The notes: generated by a model not told the origin, from the letters alone. Counted from the first letter of the stretch, positions 13,834 through 26,000 are shown. The stretch: 64,000 bases of DNA from Setophaga petechia (GCA_024362935.1 JANCRA010000003.1:1857501-1921500); one strand, 5' to 3'. Numbers and translations: made by a program.

Positions 13834-16800
13834 GCTCCATCTGTACCTCACAGCTGTGTGGGCTGCAACTGCAGCTGGGGAAGGACACTGGCCTTGGCTG
13901 CTCAGCCACAGTGAAACACCTTTCCCTGGGGCTCCTGTGATGGTGAGCCTGTGGCCTGAGCAAATTCCTGCTTGTAAAATCCTTTATCCTCGCAGAAAGG
14001 CAGACACAGTGCAAAGGGTTTGCAGGGGCTGGACTCAGTGGTGTTTTGGAGCTTACATTGTCATTTGCAAGGAGCAGAGTGTGGCAGGAACAGGCTGCTA
14101 AATGGACAGCTTTGCAGCAAGCAGCCGTCCCAAAATAAAACACCCCCGGACAAGTTGAGGATACACAAAGGAACTGACAGCCTCTGAATCTGGCTTCACA
14201 TCAAGGAGTCGTAACTTGAAAGCTTTATTTAGACTACTAAGAAAAACAGCTGCAGAAGAGTACTGATGACGTGCTTTAAAAGGGGATTTCTGCAAGGAGA
14301 GAAGTGCTGGACTCCTGCTGAAAGTGGAGCACACAGCCCCTTCAAAAACCCCAGCATTAGACTGGAGAGCATTGCAGAAGGGCAGGATTTGTATTACCTG
14401 AAGAAAATAAAAATACTTCTGGAAAAAAACATCCCAAACCCAAAAACCTCACAACAATTTAAAAATAGTAGAAACCTACCTGGAGGAGAGCTTAGGGGAG
14501 TGATGAGCAAGGGATAAATCAGGGAGTGGATGCAGTGCTTGGCAAAATTTTGGTTTGCATCTCCCTCACACCAAGTCGAGCTTCCCGGTGCTGGGTGGTG
14601 GAAATGCTGGCAAGAGCAGCCTGAGCAGCACAGGGACCTGTGCAATGTTGGAGAAAAATATTTGCAACTGTCAAACAGAGCGAGCTTGTTACGTACCCAG
14701 CAGGGCTCTATGGCTGAATCCCTTTCTGCAGAGCCATAAAGAGCGGGGAGGGGGAAGATAACTCCAAGGCGAGATTCTTGTGAACTCATAAATCTCCATG
14801 AGCTGGGTCCCAGGACTGATGAAATCACCGGGAAGCCCAGTGGCCTGGTTTCTGCAGCACTGCCCTCCCTGCCTCCACTAGCGACGGCATCACTGGGAGA
14901 AAAATGGAGCCAAGCTTTTGGGAGAGGGGTGGCGTTTTCCGAGCAACGGGGAAGCTGTTACAGCCCAAGGCTTTCTTAAGATGAAATGATTTAAGCACCT
15001 CTCTGGCATCCTGCTGATCTTTTGGAGGCGGGGAGCCTGATAGCTGAGACTCCTCGGGATGATAATTGTGGTGTATTTGTAGAATCAAAGGTTTCCCCTT
15101 GGAGCGGGGCCAGCAAGCTTTGGGAAGAAGAATGGATCCAATACAAAGGGGTTTTTTAAAAGCCCATTAAGTCGTCTAGGGGCTGAGCTCAGATTCCCAC
15201 CGCCTCGGCAGCCAGGGCTCAGGGAGCAAGGTTTCATTCCCATTGCCTTTGCCCAAATGGGAAAGTCCTTCTTCCCCATTCCTCCCTTTCCCAGGTCTCC
15301 AGAGAGAGGGGGATCACGCTGGGGTCTGGGTGCAGCCCCTGGCCCTGGAGGGAGCTGGGGGCTGCCATCTCCCTCTCCTGTACCCCAACAGCCCAGCTGG
15401 CCATGGGGAGGCTGAGTCAGGGACTTGAGGCTTCTGGAATAGCCATGGCTGGGAGCTGCAGGAGACCTGTGAGACTTGGTGTGTGTTTGAGCCCTGTGCT
15501 CATCATTTGCACTGTCCCTCATACATAAACCAGCACCTGGGAGATATTGAGACACTCCCAAGATCTGGTCTCAGTCCCAACTTGCCATTGGTAAAAACAG
15601 AGAGTGCCATGGACAGAGCTGGAGGGGCTGGGGGATCTTTTCCAAGGCAAGTCTGTGTCTCAAATATAATCTCTGGAGGGACTGAGGTTTGCAGATACTG
15701 TGGAAAAGGCTGGACCGTGCATGCCCATCCCCTCCCAGTGACACTGCCTTGGGGGATGCTTGGGGCAGTCCTCAACATCCTGGCCCCCCGGGCTGGCCCT
15801 GTCCTGTACCTGAGTCACCATCCCAGTCCTTGCACAACCACATCAGGGGATGAAAAGCCAAGCCTGATAGTCCCATCAGCATTTCTCTCCTTAAGGGTTT
15901 CTGGAGGCAACAGACATCCCCAGGAGTCAGCTCTTACTCATGCCACCCCCATGGAAAATATAAGGATGGGGTTGGTAATCCAGCTGTGACTAAGGAGGTT
16001 GCAACTGGGGAGGTCCCTCTTGCTGTTGCTGTGACTGTGATTTCCCTCTGCCAGTTTAGCAACACCCTTTTGTCACCAGTAATCCGAGGCAGTGAGGGCA
16101 TTTTCAGGGCTTCAGCCACCATGGAGGGAGCTGTATCACTGTGGGAGTTGGGAGGCTGCTGTTACTGCCACATCTCCTAATGCCTCCAGGTGCTCATCCT
16201 GCACTCCTGGGGCTCCTCCTGTGCCAGGGAGGTGCTGCTCTCCCAAGGCTGCAACCTGAGTCTGAGACCTCTGAGCATGACTAGGCATGGGCAGCTTTTA
16301 GATACTGAGGACTTCCTGCCAGGATATCAGTCAGAGTCTCATGCATGGACCTAAAATTCCTGCAAGGCAGACGGAGGAGGAGGAGAGGTTTGTGTGCTTG
16401 GGCACAGAAAAGGCTGAGCAGAGGAAAGAGAAGATCTTTCTGCAGAGTCCAACCCCATGCCAAGCCAGGAAAATTTCCCGGTAGGGCTATTGCTATGGGT
16501 ACAGCCTGGATCAGCCAGAGGTGGCTGCAATACCTCCCCATCACAAACATTCCCAGCACAGTGGCTCTGACAGCTGATGGTGCCACACCTGCAAGGAGAC
16601 CCTGGGCTGGAGCAACATCTGGGCACCGTGGAAAAGGGAACACGAGAGCCTGTGGAAGTCCAGCAGAGAAGCAGCAACCGGAGGGTAACCAGAAGCCCTC
16701 CAGGGAAAACCTGTAAGAAAATCCAGCCAGTCAAGAGAGATGATCTCATGGTGCTGATGTCACCCCAGGAGTGCCCAGGGATGGAGCAGGGAGGCTGGAG

Positions 16801-18897
16801 CAGTCCTGTGCTGCTCCATCCATGCACGATGTGACCTCTTGGCAGGGATGCAGGAGGACCCTGCTGCTCTGCTGGCTGCAACATCACTGTTCAAGTCCTG
16901 TAACAGATCTGTCCTGAATTCTGCTGATTAGGAAAAAAATGCAGCAGCAGGACGTGTAAAAGCCACACTGATGCTCTGAAAGATACCAGGAGCATGTATG
17001 TCCAGTTACACAGCTGTCAGGGATGGGAGAAATATTCCTGCCTGTGCTGCTCGCTGAGTCTTCACATTCCAGCCCCTGTGCTGGGAGGAACAAAACCTCT
17101 TAGCTCTGCAGTTACTGGAGACAGGAGGCACAAACTTTAAGTCATCTGGAGTCAGGCACTGTAAAAATTTAATGATGCAGGAAAAATCAGGGGGACCAAA
17201 ATAGTGAGCAAGATGGAGAGAGTTTTGTGATTTATTGTGCTCAGCCAGGACTTGGGGTATCTGTGAGCCATTCCACAGACTCTCAGAGTGACCTTGGCTG
17301 AGTCACTCTGGATAAATTCTGCCAAGAATTGGCTTAGGCATCATACAGAATATTGAATCATGTCAAAAATCATGAGGATTAAGATATTCCAAATGCAGGT
17401 AGGCCCTTGATGAGGGCTCCTAATTCCTTTGGATAAGTTTAAGTGTCTTTCCTTAATGGATGGCAGAATTGGGACCCACCTGGTGACCTGGGGGTTAACT
17501 TGGGGTTTTGTGCTCCAATAGAAGCTGGAGGCTCATCATGAGTGTAAGGTGACTTGGCACTTCCTCACTCTGTTGCTGCTACAGATCTGGAGCAAAGGAT
17601 GCTCTGCTGATAAAACAACAGCCTCACTTGTCCCCCTGGCTGTTGCAGCCATGTGGATTTGTAGCCCACTCCCCCAAGCAATGGAGCCAGATCTGGCCAG
17701 GCTATTTCCACCTCCCTGTTTTCCCTTCCTGCAAAGCCTTAATCTGAGGTTTTAAATGGGATTTAAGTGATGCTCTGGCTTTTTGCTGGCCCCTCTGCAA
17801 AGGCAATAAATTCAACCTCTGCTAGATGTGAACAAATAAAAGCAGCTCTCCCTGTAGGCTGTGTGTGCACACACCCCTGTTAAACCCTTCTCTGACAGCC
17901 CCAGCAACAGCTGGTGGAAATCTGCAGCAGACTCTGGCCTTGAGAGAGAGGCACTGATTTACATCCCTCTCCCATCCCTTCACTCCTCTTCCTCCTGCCT
18001 CACCTCTTCCCTGGATGCCACCCCTCATCTCACCTCCTTTCCTGCTCTCAGCAGATAAATAACCAAGGATGGGAGGAAGAAAACAGGGCACTGAACTTTC
18101 ATCCATTGAGAATTGGCTCTGGTGGTTTCTGTTATTGTTGTTTGGTACCTTTTACAGCAATTCAGTGCAAGTCATCTCAAAGAATAGGGAGGAGAAAAAA
18201 GACCTGGGCAAAGTCACAGATCCCTAATCAGGAATGGCTTGTTTTCTAGCTGTGTTGGGGAGTCTAGGGGGAAGAGACAGAGCCCTCCAGCCACCCTGAA
18301 CAGCACATATTCCCCCAAACCCAGCATCTGAGGCTGGCACAAGGCTGTGGGTGAAGCCTGGCACTGGCAGGACAATCCAGGGAGGAAGATTGACCCTTGG
18401 CTTTGGGAGCAATCAGGAGCTGAGTGTCAGGAGTCTGCCAAAGACACACCAGGTAGCACCAAGATGATCCAAACCAGGGCATGGCCACATGTGCAGCATC
18501 TCACAGGAGACAGGCAGGAGGATGGATGGCAAAGGAAGCATGAGGGGCTTCTGGCAGCTGCAAGGACCAGTGGAGAGGGGAGGAAGACAATGACAGAGCA
18601 GAGAGAGGGGTGGGGTAGAGGGCCCTGACCAAGCCACTGAGATAATTTAAAGCTTCCTACACCCCAGTACACTTACAAATACTTTATATCTCTCTGCCAC
18701 TCATCTGAGTCATCTGTTTCCCACAGGGCATGGTGTTCTTGCAGGTGAAGCAGCCAGGAGAGGCTGTGCTCTCCCAGCATCTCCCAGCAGAGTGGCTTTA
18801 GACAGGGCAGGGCTGGAGCAAGACCTTGTTATAACTGTTTACAGTAAGTCTCATAATCTGCTCTCCAATTATTTCTTACATTTTTTATTTCTTAGAA
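13834..18897. other. Upstream intergenic DNA, no gene seen
   Basis: No coding exon, RNA gene or named transposon could be supported here. Open frames are numerous because the DNA is moderately GC-rich, but they lack recognisable protein features. Confidence 0.55.
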
Positions 18898-19035
18898 AAA
18901 CCAGCTGGATGGGGCACTGAGCAAGTGGTCTAGTGGAAAGTGTCCTTGCCCATGACAGGGGGGTGGAACTAGATTATCTTTAAGATCCCTTCCAATCCAA
19001 ACCATTCTATGATTCTGTAATATGATTCCATGATT
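18898..19035 (+). mobile_element. CR1 LINE 3' end, forward orientation
   Basis: The order 'ccagctggatggggcactga', 'gtggtctagtggaaagtgtc', 'gggggtggaactagattatc' and 'atcccttccaatcc' is the canonical CR1 3' untranslated region. It ends with degenerate ATTCTATG / ATTCTGTA / ATTCCATG tail repeats. Confidence 0.93.
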
Positions 19036-20819
19036 TTACCCTTCTCTGAACACACTGGAAAAGAATTTGGTTGCTTGGGCTCCTGATATCCCCACCTCCA
19101 GCAAGGTACAACTTCCTGGTACGCCATAAAGCACTTCTGTACATGTGATTAAATGCCACTGAAGCGGATGGGAATTTGCTTACAAGCAAATTACAAATTC
19201 CTTACAAGCTTAAGGACTTTGCAGAATCAGGGCCTAAATCCACTGAGTCTTTGCTAATGCTCCCAGCCCGCTGAGTCCTGCCTTGGGAACGTGTTTTATT
19301 TTCCCTTCTGGGGCTATGAAATGTTACTCTGAAGCTTTGCCTCCCCCTGTCAGCTGCAGGGAGCTGATGTGAACCCTGGGGTGAGATTGGGCACGGCGCT
19401 GTTGGAGATAACATTGGTTTAGGGTGTGGTTTGTTTTCACACAGAGCATCCCAGCCCAGATAGAGAACCTCTAAATGTCCTCTAAGTACTCTAAAAATCT
19501 CATCTCAAAGAACAAAAAGCATAATGCTGTCTCCTACCTTTGAGCCAAAACCAGCCCTGATTGCTGTGATGGAAATATTCCCACAAGCTCCAGTGGTCTG
19601 GGATGGTGCTAGGGGCTCAGATGGTGATTTTGTTCTTCTGGTGCAAGTCTTAGGTTTAACCAGAACAACAATTAAATAAAAGCTGTGGCCTCTTTTTCTG
19701 CTGAGCATATAATCTGTGCAACGTGAAAGACTATAACCTCGAGAGGGCTTTTTTCCCCTCCAAAATCAATTTTACTTAATTTTTGTAAGGGGATGGGTTC
19801 CATATTCCATTACCGTCAGCTGAATCAAGAGTGTCCTTTTAGGTTTCACTGGAACACATAAAAACTCTTCCCCAGGGATAAGACAGTATTGATCTGACAT
19901 GGATTGGCCTCAGAGAACATTTATTAGGGTCTGGTGAGCATCTAAAGACGAAGGCTACCAAGTATATTCTTACAGATTTAGAACAAGAAACCCATTTTCT
20001 TTCCCTCAGCCCTGAGAAAGTCCTGGTTTAGTTTTTCATCCAATGAGCAAACCCTGCCAACCCCCTCCTGTTCCAAGGCATTTACAGGGATTATTTTCCA
20101 AGCAGGCTTGGTACCCATGCTCTCCCCTTCTCGGGGCCGGATGCTCATCAGTCTTCCACTATGACTATTGCATGTGTCCTACTTATCCAGAAAGGCTCTG
20201 GGCAGCTGCTTATTGGGTTTTCCTGTCTGAATACAGGAGCTTAATTTAATAGGCGGCTGTTGGAAAAACAAGCAGGAAAGCAACACAATGGGGCTTGATA
20301 AGCAGCGTCCAAACAAGCTCTGAGGAGGCAGTCACCAGAAAAATGGCTGAGCAGTTCTGATGAGGAAGATGCAATTCCAGATGCCAACCATTAAGCTGGT
20401 AATTACCCAGGCTGGGAGCTTGCAGATCAAACCATCACTATATGGTTAACAAAAGTCCTTGAGGAGGAGAAGAGTGGGAAGGGGGGTCCTGGGAAGGCAT
20501 TTTATGGAGAAAAATAAGATGAATGGAAGAGCAAAAGAAAAGCTGTGCTGGGACAGAGGCAGGGACCATTCTGCCCAGCATCCTCTCATAGCCAATGGTG
20601 TATGATAAGCCAGGGGTATGAGAAGCGTTCAGGGATATTTTCCCATAAACTCTCCAAGCCCACAGCAGGCTGCACACAGCTCCAGGACTTCCTGAGCCTG
20701 AGGCTTGTATAGAAATACTGGATTGAATAGTCCTGGCCTAACCCTTTACCTCAGTGAAAAATGCTCCCTATCTTTGATCACTAGTTCTTTGGTGAGAACA
20801 GAGGCCACAGCTGCTCACA
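19036..20819. other. Upstream intergenic DNA, no gene seen
   Basis: No gene or named repeat is visible. The part around 20,040-20,450 is AT/GC mixed, with TAATTA-like motifs and no repeat signature, so it could be conserved non-coding DNA. That is only an impression. Confidence 0.45.
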
Positions 20820-21580
20820 GCATTCAAGAGGAGAGCAAACCAGGAATTTGTACCGCACTTTTTCCTCTTTCCTCATTAACTCCTATCCATCTATTTGCTT
20901 TCTTGACTGCTCCTCAGCAATGAGTTGATGCTTTCATCAAATTCCTTGTTATAACCCGGGATCCTTTTCCTGAGGGGCTGCAGTCACTTCAGAGCCCGTT
21001 GCCATTTGCATGATGTTAGGAGTGCTCCCTGTGAGGCTCATCACTTACATTTGTCTCCAGAGAATTTCATCTGTCATTTTGTCACCGAGCATCCCGAGGT
21101 CTCGCTGTGGTTTGGTGCCATTGGCCTTTCCAAGCAGCTCAGTGTCACCAGAAGCCATCACCATGTCCCCACCCACCCCCACTGCTACATCACTGATGAG
21201 GATGCTGAGCACAGACCCCTGCTCAGATCTCTGTGAAATCCCCCATCTCACAACTCCAGTGCACACTGACCACCCCAGTCTGGCCTTTGTGGTTTCTGCC
21301 TAAAAACCACAGGTTTTTTCATGGCTCCTTACTCCCCTCAATATCTTTTGATGAAGGATTTTGTCAGAGCCTTCAGGAAATCAATATCTCTTATATCCAT
21401 TAGATCTCTGTTTTTACACCACATATTTGGCTCCATCAAGGACTGTGGTAGATTTTGTGAATTATAATTTCTCTTGCCAAAACCTGTGCGTGGGTACAGA
21501 TGTTTATCCTCTTGTCCCACCAGTTTCACAACACCATCATTGGGTTTGCTGCTCCAGAAAACCTGCCCTTGACACCTTTT
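20820..21580 (-). mobile_element. Ancient CR1/L3-type LINE fragment, reverse orientation
   Basis: Read on the + strand, pieces match in order the antisense of the reverse-transcriptase region of old amniote CR1/L3-like LINEs: 'tttcttgactgctcctcagc', 'atgagttgatgctttcatca', 'agaatttcatctgtcatttt', 'gctgagcacagacccctgct' and 'attttgtcagagccttcagg'. The copy is heavily mutated, with deletions and no open frame across it, so it is a dead relic much older than the CR1 tails nearby. Boundaries are approximate, and assignment to CR1 rather than L3 is uncertain. Confidence 0.7.
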
Positions 21581-21714
21581 ATCCCTAAACTGCCTCTGTG
21601 ATTGTTGCCTCCCATTTGCTTCAACACCCAAGGGGAAAGAATTCAAGCAAGGCCGGCTGGAGACCAGCATGGCTGAGCAGAGACCTGCTCCTCTAACTGA
21701 GGAGTGAGAAGCAA

Positions 21715-21925
21715 ATGCTCAGGGACAGGTGACCTAGGAAGAGTACAGGGATAAGATTTGGATGGGGATTTTTTAAGGATGGGGTGAGGAAAGCTAAGGC
21801 ACAGATGGAAAAGGCCAATGAGAACCTGTTCTAGTGGAAGCTGTCCCTGAGCATGACAGGAGGGCTGTAACACGATGATCCTGAAGGTCCCTTCCAACCC
21901 CTTCAATGACTCTGTTAATGTTACT
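21715..21925 (+). mobile_element. CR1 LINE 3' fragment, forward orientation
   Basis: The end reads 'ctgttctagtggaagctgtc', 'gagcatgacaggagggctgt' and 'gaaggtcccttccaacccct', a standard CR1 3' end with a decayed tail repeat. The preceding ~100 bp, including 'gaaagctaaggcacagatgg', resembles CR1 coding-end sequence, so the insertion may begin near 21,715. Confidence 0.82.
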
Positions 21926-22131
21926 CCACATTTTGGTATCAACTCTATGGATGCCTTCTTTACTTTCCCAACACTGGCTTTTCCTTTGTCCCTGCATCAA
22001 TTTTTGTGCAGACTCTATATGAAACACAATCACAGTAAATCCCTTCCTGCCTTTCAGACCTTCCCATATAGTTGTTGCCAAGAAAGAAAGAAAAAAAAAT
22101 ATTCAAGAAGTAAATAGCTTGACCTCTTCTC

Positions 22132-22149
22132 AAAAAAAAAAAAAAAAAA
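22132..22149. repeat. Poly(A) run, 18 bp
   Basis: There is an uninterrupted run of 18 A, with a shorter A-run at about 22,091-22,099. No processed pseudogene body is recognisable to its left, so this is best called simple sequence. Confidence 0.8.
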
Positions 22150-22249
22150 CACTTTACTTAAGGTACAATGTTCCACGCTATTAATTTGATCTGAGTTTTG
22201 ATTTGCACCGAGAACACAAACCGCTCCTTCTGCCATCTCATGCAGCGAG

Positions 22250-22310
22250 GTTATTCCCATGCATGTGGGAATCCAACCGTGTGTCCAATCGCTGCTCTGA
22301 TTCACGTGAA
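22250..22310. promoter_or_regulatory. Candidate proximal regulatory cluster upstream of DAAM1
   Basis: Three motif types lie within 60 bp, immediately upstream of the CpG island. At 22,253-22,272 is an inverted pair of ATTCCCA/TGGGAAT arms; each arm contains the TGGGAA core bound by RBPJ/CSL or Ikaros-type factors. A CCAAT box is at 22,285-22,289. At 22,301-22,310 is the perfect 10-bp palindrome TTCACGTGAA, an extended CACGTG E-box of the type used by BHLHE40/41, USF or MiT/TFE proteins. The motifs are seen directly; binding and function are inference. Confidence 0.4.
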
Positions 22311-22759
22311 ATGGGAACCGCTGGAAAATTGATTTCTTAAATTCAAGCGGAGACTGCCGCATCTTGGGAGGCCTCTGCCAGGCAGCTGCGACACAGAACC
22401 CGCGTGTCCGTGTCGCCCATGTCGCCAGCCGGCTGAAACTTTATCCCCGCCGCTTGGCGAGAGCGGGACCCTCCTCTGCAGCAAGGGCAGCGCGGGGCCC
22501 GCAGCGGAGCGTCCGGGCGCGGTGCTCCGGGAGCGGTGCCCTTGGTGCGGTACCCCCAGTGCCGAGCAGCCTTTGCAGCATCCCCAGCACGGTACCCTCG
22601 GCGCGGTACCCCCGGCAGACCCTCCGGCAGAGCGGCACCCCCAGCAGGGAGGGCAGCCCCGGCGCGGAGCCCCCGCCCCGCGCGTCACTCGCTCGCAGGG
22701 CCGGCGGCGGGCGGGCGGTGACGCCAGCGCGCCGGGCGGGGCGGGCGCGGCCCATTGTG

Positions 22760-23046
22760 GGCAGGGGCCGGGCGGGCTCCGCGCCGCGCAGCGCAGCGCC
22801 GCGCCGGCAGGTACGGCGGGCAGCGAGCCCTCCGCCCGGCAGGAACGGCGGGCAGCGAGCCCTCCGCCCGGCAGGAACGGCGGGCACCGAGCCCTCCGCC
22901 CCGCAGGAACGGCGGGCACCGAGCCCTCCGCCCCGGCAGGAACGGCGGGCGGACCGGGGACAGCGAGCCCTCCGCCCCGGCAGGAACGGCGGGCGGAGCA
23001 CGGGCAGCGAGCCCTCCGCCCCGGCAGGAACGGCGGCCGCGCTGCG
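22760..23046 (+). other. DAAM1: Probable non-coding exon 1 of DAAM1
   Basis: DAAM1 begins translation in its second exon, so a 5'-untranslated exon is expected in the CpG island. Two usable donors are visible: CAG/GTACGG (GT at 22,811) and GCG/GTGAGT (GT at 23,047). The second fits the consensus better and would place the whole GC-rich repeat array inside exon 1; the first would end the exon at the first base of the array. The 5' boundary given is a guess inside the island. RNA 5' ends would settle both limits. Confidence 0.4.
22807..23046. repeat. GC-rich minisatellite, ~32/44-bp units
   Basis: Seven head-to-tail units start with GGCAGGAACGGCGGGC and continue into CGAGCCCTCCGCCC. Four are about 32-33 bp, two are about 44 bp with an extra GC-rich insert (near 22,949 and 22,994), and the last is partial and abuts the GTGAGT donor. 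Unit 1 has GGCAGGTACGG where all later units have GGCAGGAACGG, so only unit 1 carries a splice-donor GT. Unit-to-unit identity is very high, indicating recent expansion or ongoing homogenisation. Confidence 0.92.
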
Positions 23047-26000
23047 GTGAGTCCTCCGGCGCTCCTCCCCTCTCTGTTCGGCGGAGTGTGTTGCCCTTCT
23101 CCCGTAGCGCGCGGCTGTGCTGGGGAGGGGTTCGGGAACGCCGGCAGCGGGGCGGGGGACGGAGCTTTTCTGCCTTTTCCCCGCCGTGCGGAGGGAGGCG
23201 AGCCCGCGTCCCACCCCGCCCCGGGCGCTGCGTGGAGCTGTTGCCCTGAGGGGAGCCCCGGGCCCCGCGGCGCCCGCCCCGCTGCCGGCGCCCCGGAGCA
23301 CGGCGTGTCCCCCGGCCCCGGCGTGTCCCGTGTCCCGGGCGGTGCCGGGCAGGGGGCGCCCACGCGGGGGCGTGGGATGCGGGATGCTGCTGCTGCGCTG
23401 CCTTCTCCATGGCAACGCCTCCGGAGGCTGCTGCAGCCCCGGCGCCGGCTGGCACGGCGGCTCCCACCCCTGCGGCGACTCCCACACCACCGATGTGACC
23501 CCCCCACGATGGGGCTCCCGCGGGCTTTGGGGGGCTTCAGGCTCTTGAGTGCCTCCCCACCGGCACAGCAGTTTGGTGCTGCACCATGGTTTGTGTGTGC
23601 CAAGCCTCTGGTGCTGGTGTCACACGTTTTGCTGCAGGCGTGCTCTTGTCCAGCCGATGCTTTGATGTGGGAGGAGGATTTTGGCATGTGCCGGTGTTGG
23701 GCTGTGGCTTGGCTACAAGCAGGTGTGTGGCTCAGGCGCCAGGTGGGGAGCTCGGGTCTGTCACTCGCTGCACCCAGAAATTCTGGGAGGGAGGATTCCG
23801 GTCAGGGGTCTACCTGGAGGAGGGACAATGCCCTTGCTGTGTGAAGCCTTGAGGGTTGGCACCCTCTGCCATTGGTGTGCTGTGGCTGTGTTGGATCGTG
23901 GTCTTTTGCTTGGCACGAAGTCTTCGGTGTGAACAGTGGGGTTTGGTCCCTGGGGTCTGGAAGGTTCATGGCTTTCACACCAAGCTGCATTGGTGCTGGT
24001 GTGAAACAGTCTGCATCTTTAAGCGATCAAGGTTAATTTAAGGCAAAGACAGATGATAATGTGACGATAATGTACCTCCTGACAAAAGCCACGTGAATCG
24101 ACAGGGCTGTGCTGCCAAACTGGGGATGGGGAGCTCCCTGTGGAAATCTGAGGCAGGTGGAAGATCACGGGGTGCAGCCAAGTCCCCTTCTCCAGGTGCT
24201 GGGGAGAGGGCAGCCCATGGCACAGGCTGCCCTGGTGGTTCTGACCAGGCCTGAGCATTGCAGATGCTCGGCATTGTACAGCCAGGCAGCTTTTCCCGGC
24301 AGCACGGAGAGGGAGAAGCCAGTGGTTTCCTTTTTTTCCCTCTCTAGAGGTTGATTCTGATACTGAGTACAAAATCAAGTGCTGGTGTGTATTAATGCCT
24401 CAGTGGTGAACCGTGGTTCAACCTTGTTATCCTCCCTTGCCAAAACCAATGTATTTCAAAGCTGTTGGCATTCCCTGTCTGCCCCTTTTTGAGTCCCATT
24501 AGGAGCAGAGGTGTCCTGCAGCACCTGGACCTTTTTCCACGAGCGCTGGAGTTTGTTTTGGCGTGCATTTCCCCCCAAACCCTGCGGGTCAGACATCCAC
24601 CTTGCTGTTCCTCGATTAATGAGTGACTCACCCTGCTCTCCCCATGGCCATATGCTGGGACCTGCCTCTGCTCTGACAGGAGCAGGAAGCAAAAGCCAAA
24701 GTCCACGATCTCTGAACGCCCAATGTTGTGTGACACAGGGACAGGAGGAAGCAGTGACACTTCCTGGCTCTGGCCAGCGCTCAGCTGGTGTGTGGCTCTG
24801 CCCCCGGTGCCCTGACACGGCCCTGGGATTTTTGGGTCCAGCCAGCCAGGCGTGCACCCTGCTCGGTGCGCTGGCCTCTGCCCCGGGGAGGCAAACAGGA
24901 TGGGTGAGGTGAAAATCAGCGCTGAATCCGCTCCCCTGGGCTTGAAACGGAGTCAAACCGGTCTTGACCTAAGCTGGCTCCTTATCTGACCCTTTGTTTG
25001 TGGCAGGGGTGCAGGAGGGAGCAGGAAAGGACAGCCAGGGCGGGCTGGCTCCTCTGGTGAGGACAGGCAGGACCTGGGGACAGCTGGTCTGACTGGATCG
25101 TGTTTATCTCCCTTTGCTTCTCTGCTTTGTTTTGGTTCCTTCCTCCACGTTTTCCCGCGCTGTCATGTCACAGCTGAGGAGCCCATGGCAGTGGGGACAT
25201 GGAGCTATTGGGCAGCTGGGCTTCCCAAAAATTCTGTTTGTCAGCCAGCCAGCAGCATGGCTCCTCTAGCTCCATCTTCCTGCTTTGAAGTTTCCATCCC
25301 TGGAAACTGGGCATCCCTGGGGTGCTGGGGATCCCTGCTGGGTCCATCCCTAAAAGCTGATGATGCACTTGGAGCAGCCCAGGTTGCACATTGGTGCATT
25401 TATAACCTGAATGGGCTGCATGGGGACCCTGACAGATGCACCACCCAGAGTTGGTGGTCTGCCCATCCTCCTCCTCCTGCACAGACACCCACTGAGCTGC
25501 TCCTACACGGCCACTTTTATCTCTGAAGTATTAATAAATGAAGCCAGCCTATTTCTGTGAGCCTTTTTAAGAGGCTGGCGGGGCTGCCTTGAAGGCTTGC
25601 TCGGCACTGCAACTATTCAGAGCTTTTTTCCGCCTGTGCTCTAGCAGTCGATAAGCCAGGGCATCCAGCTGTCAGCTTTGCAGATTGCCAAAGCCTGCTC
25701 AGCGACATTTCTGCAGCCTTCGCTCACAAATGAGGATTTTGTTGGACGCTTTGGTTTCTGACTTGATGTTGGTAATTAAATATCTTAACTTGGCTTCAGA
25801 AAGCTGCCACTGCTGTGGAGTGACTGGTGAGGCCATGTGAAGCAGGATGTGCTTGTTCTGCTGGAATTGAGTGTGACCTAACTATGATTCTTCAACCTGC
25901 AATTTATTTTCTTATAAAAATATACTTTTTTTATATAAGCAAAACCCTTTTAAAGGGGAAGAAAAACCTTGTGTTTTACTGCTGTGCTGTTAAGCTTGCA

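Larger units (their letters stand above)
22436..23540. promoter_or_regulatory. DAAM1: CpG island, DAAM1 promoter
   Basis: About 1.1 kb is extremely GC- and CpG-rich, in sharp contrast to DNA on both sides, and is the only such island in the window. It contains GC boxes (GGGCGGGGCGGG around 22,734-22,746) and CRE-like sites (TGACGCCA at 22,719-22,726 and the reverse GCGTCAC near 22,682), with no obvious TATA box. That is typical of a broad housekeeping or developmental promoter. It lies upstream of the DAAM1 coding start on the same strand with no other gene between, so I assign it to DAAM1. Divergent antisense transcription is possible. The exact start site cannot be read from sequence. Confidence 0.85.

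Noticed and set aside
13210..14101. 213- and 253-codon frames on opposite strands
   Set aside because: Both are created by the 141-bp in-frame tandem duplication. Neither resembles a known protein.
22302..23844. Very long open frames on both strands over the CpG island (up to 461 codons on - and 440 on +)
   Set aside because: They come from extreme GC content, which removes stop codons, and from the tandem array. Composition is low-complexity Ala/Gly/Pro/Arg, the frames overlap on both strands, and no domain is recognisable.
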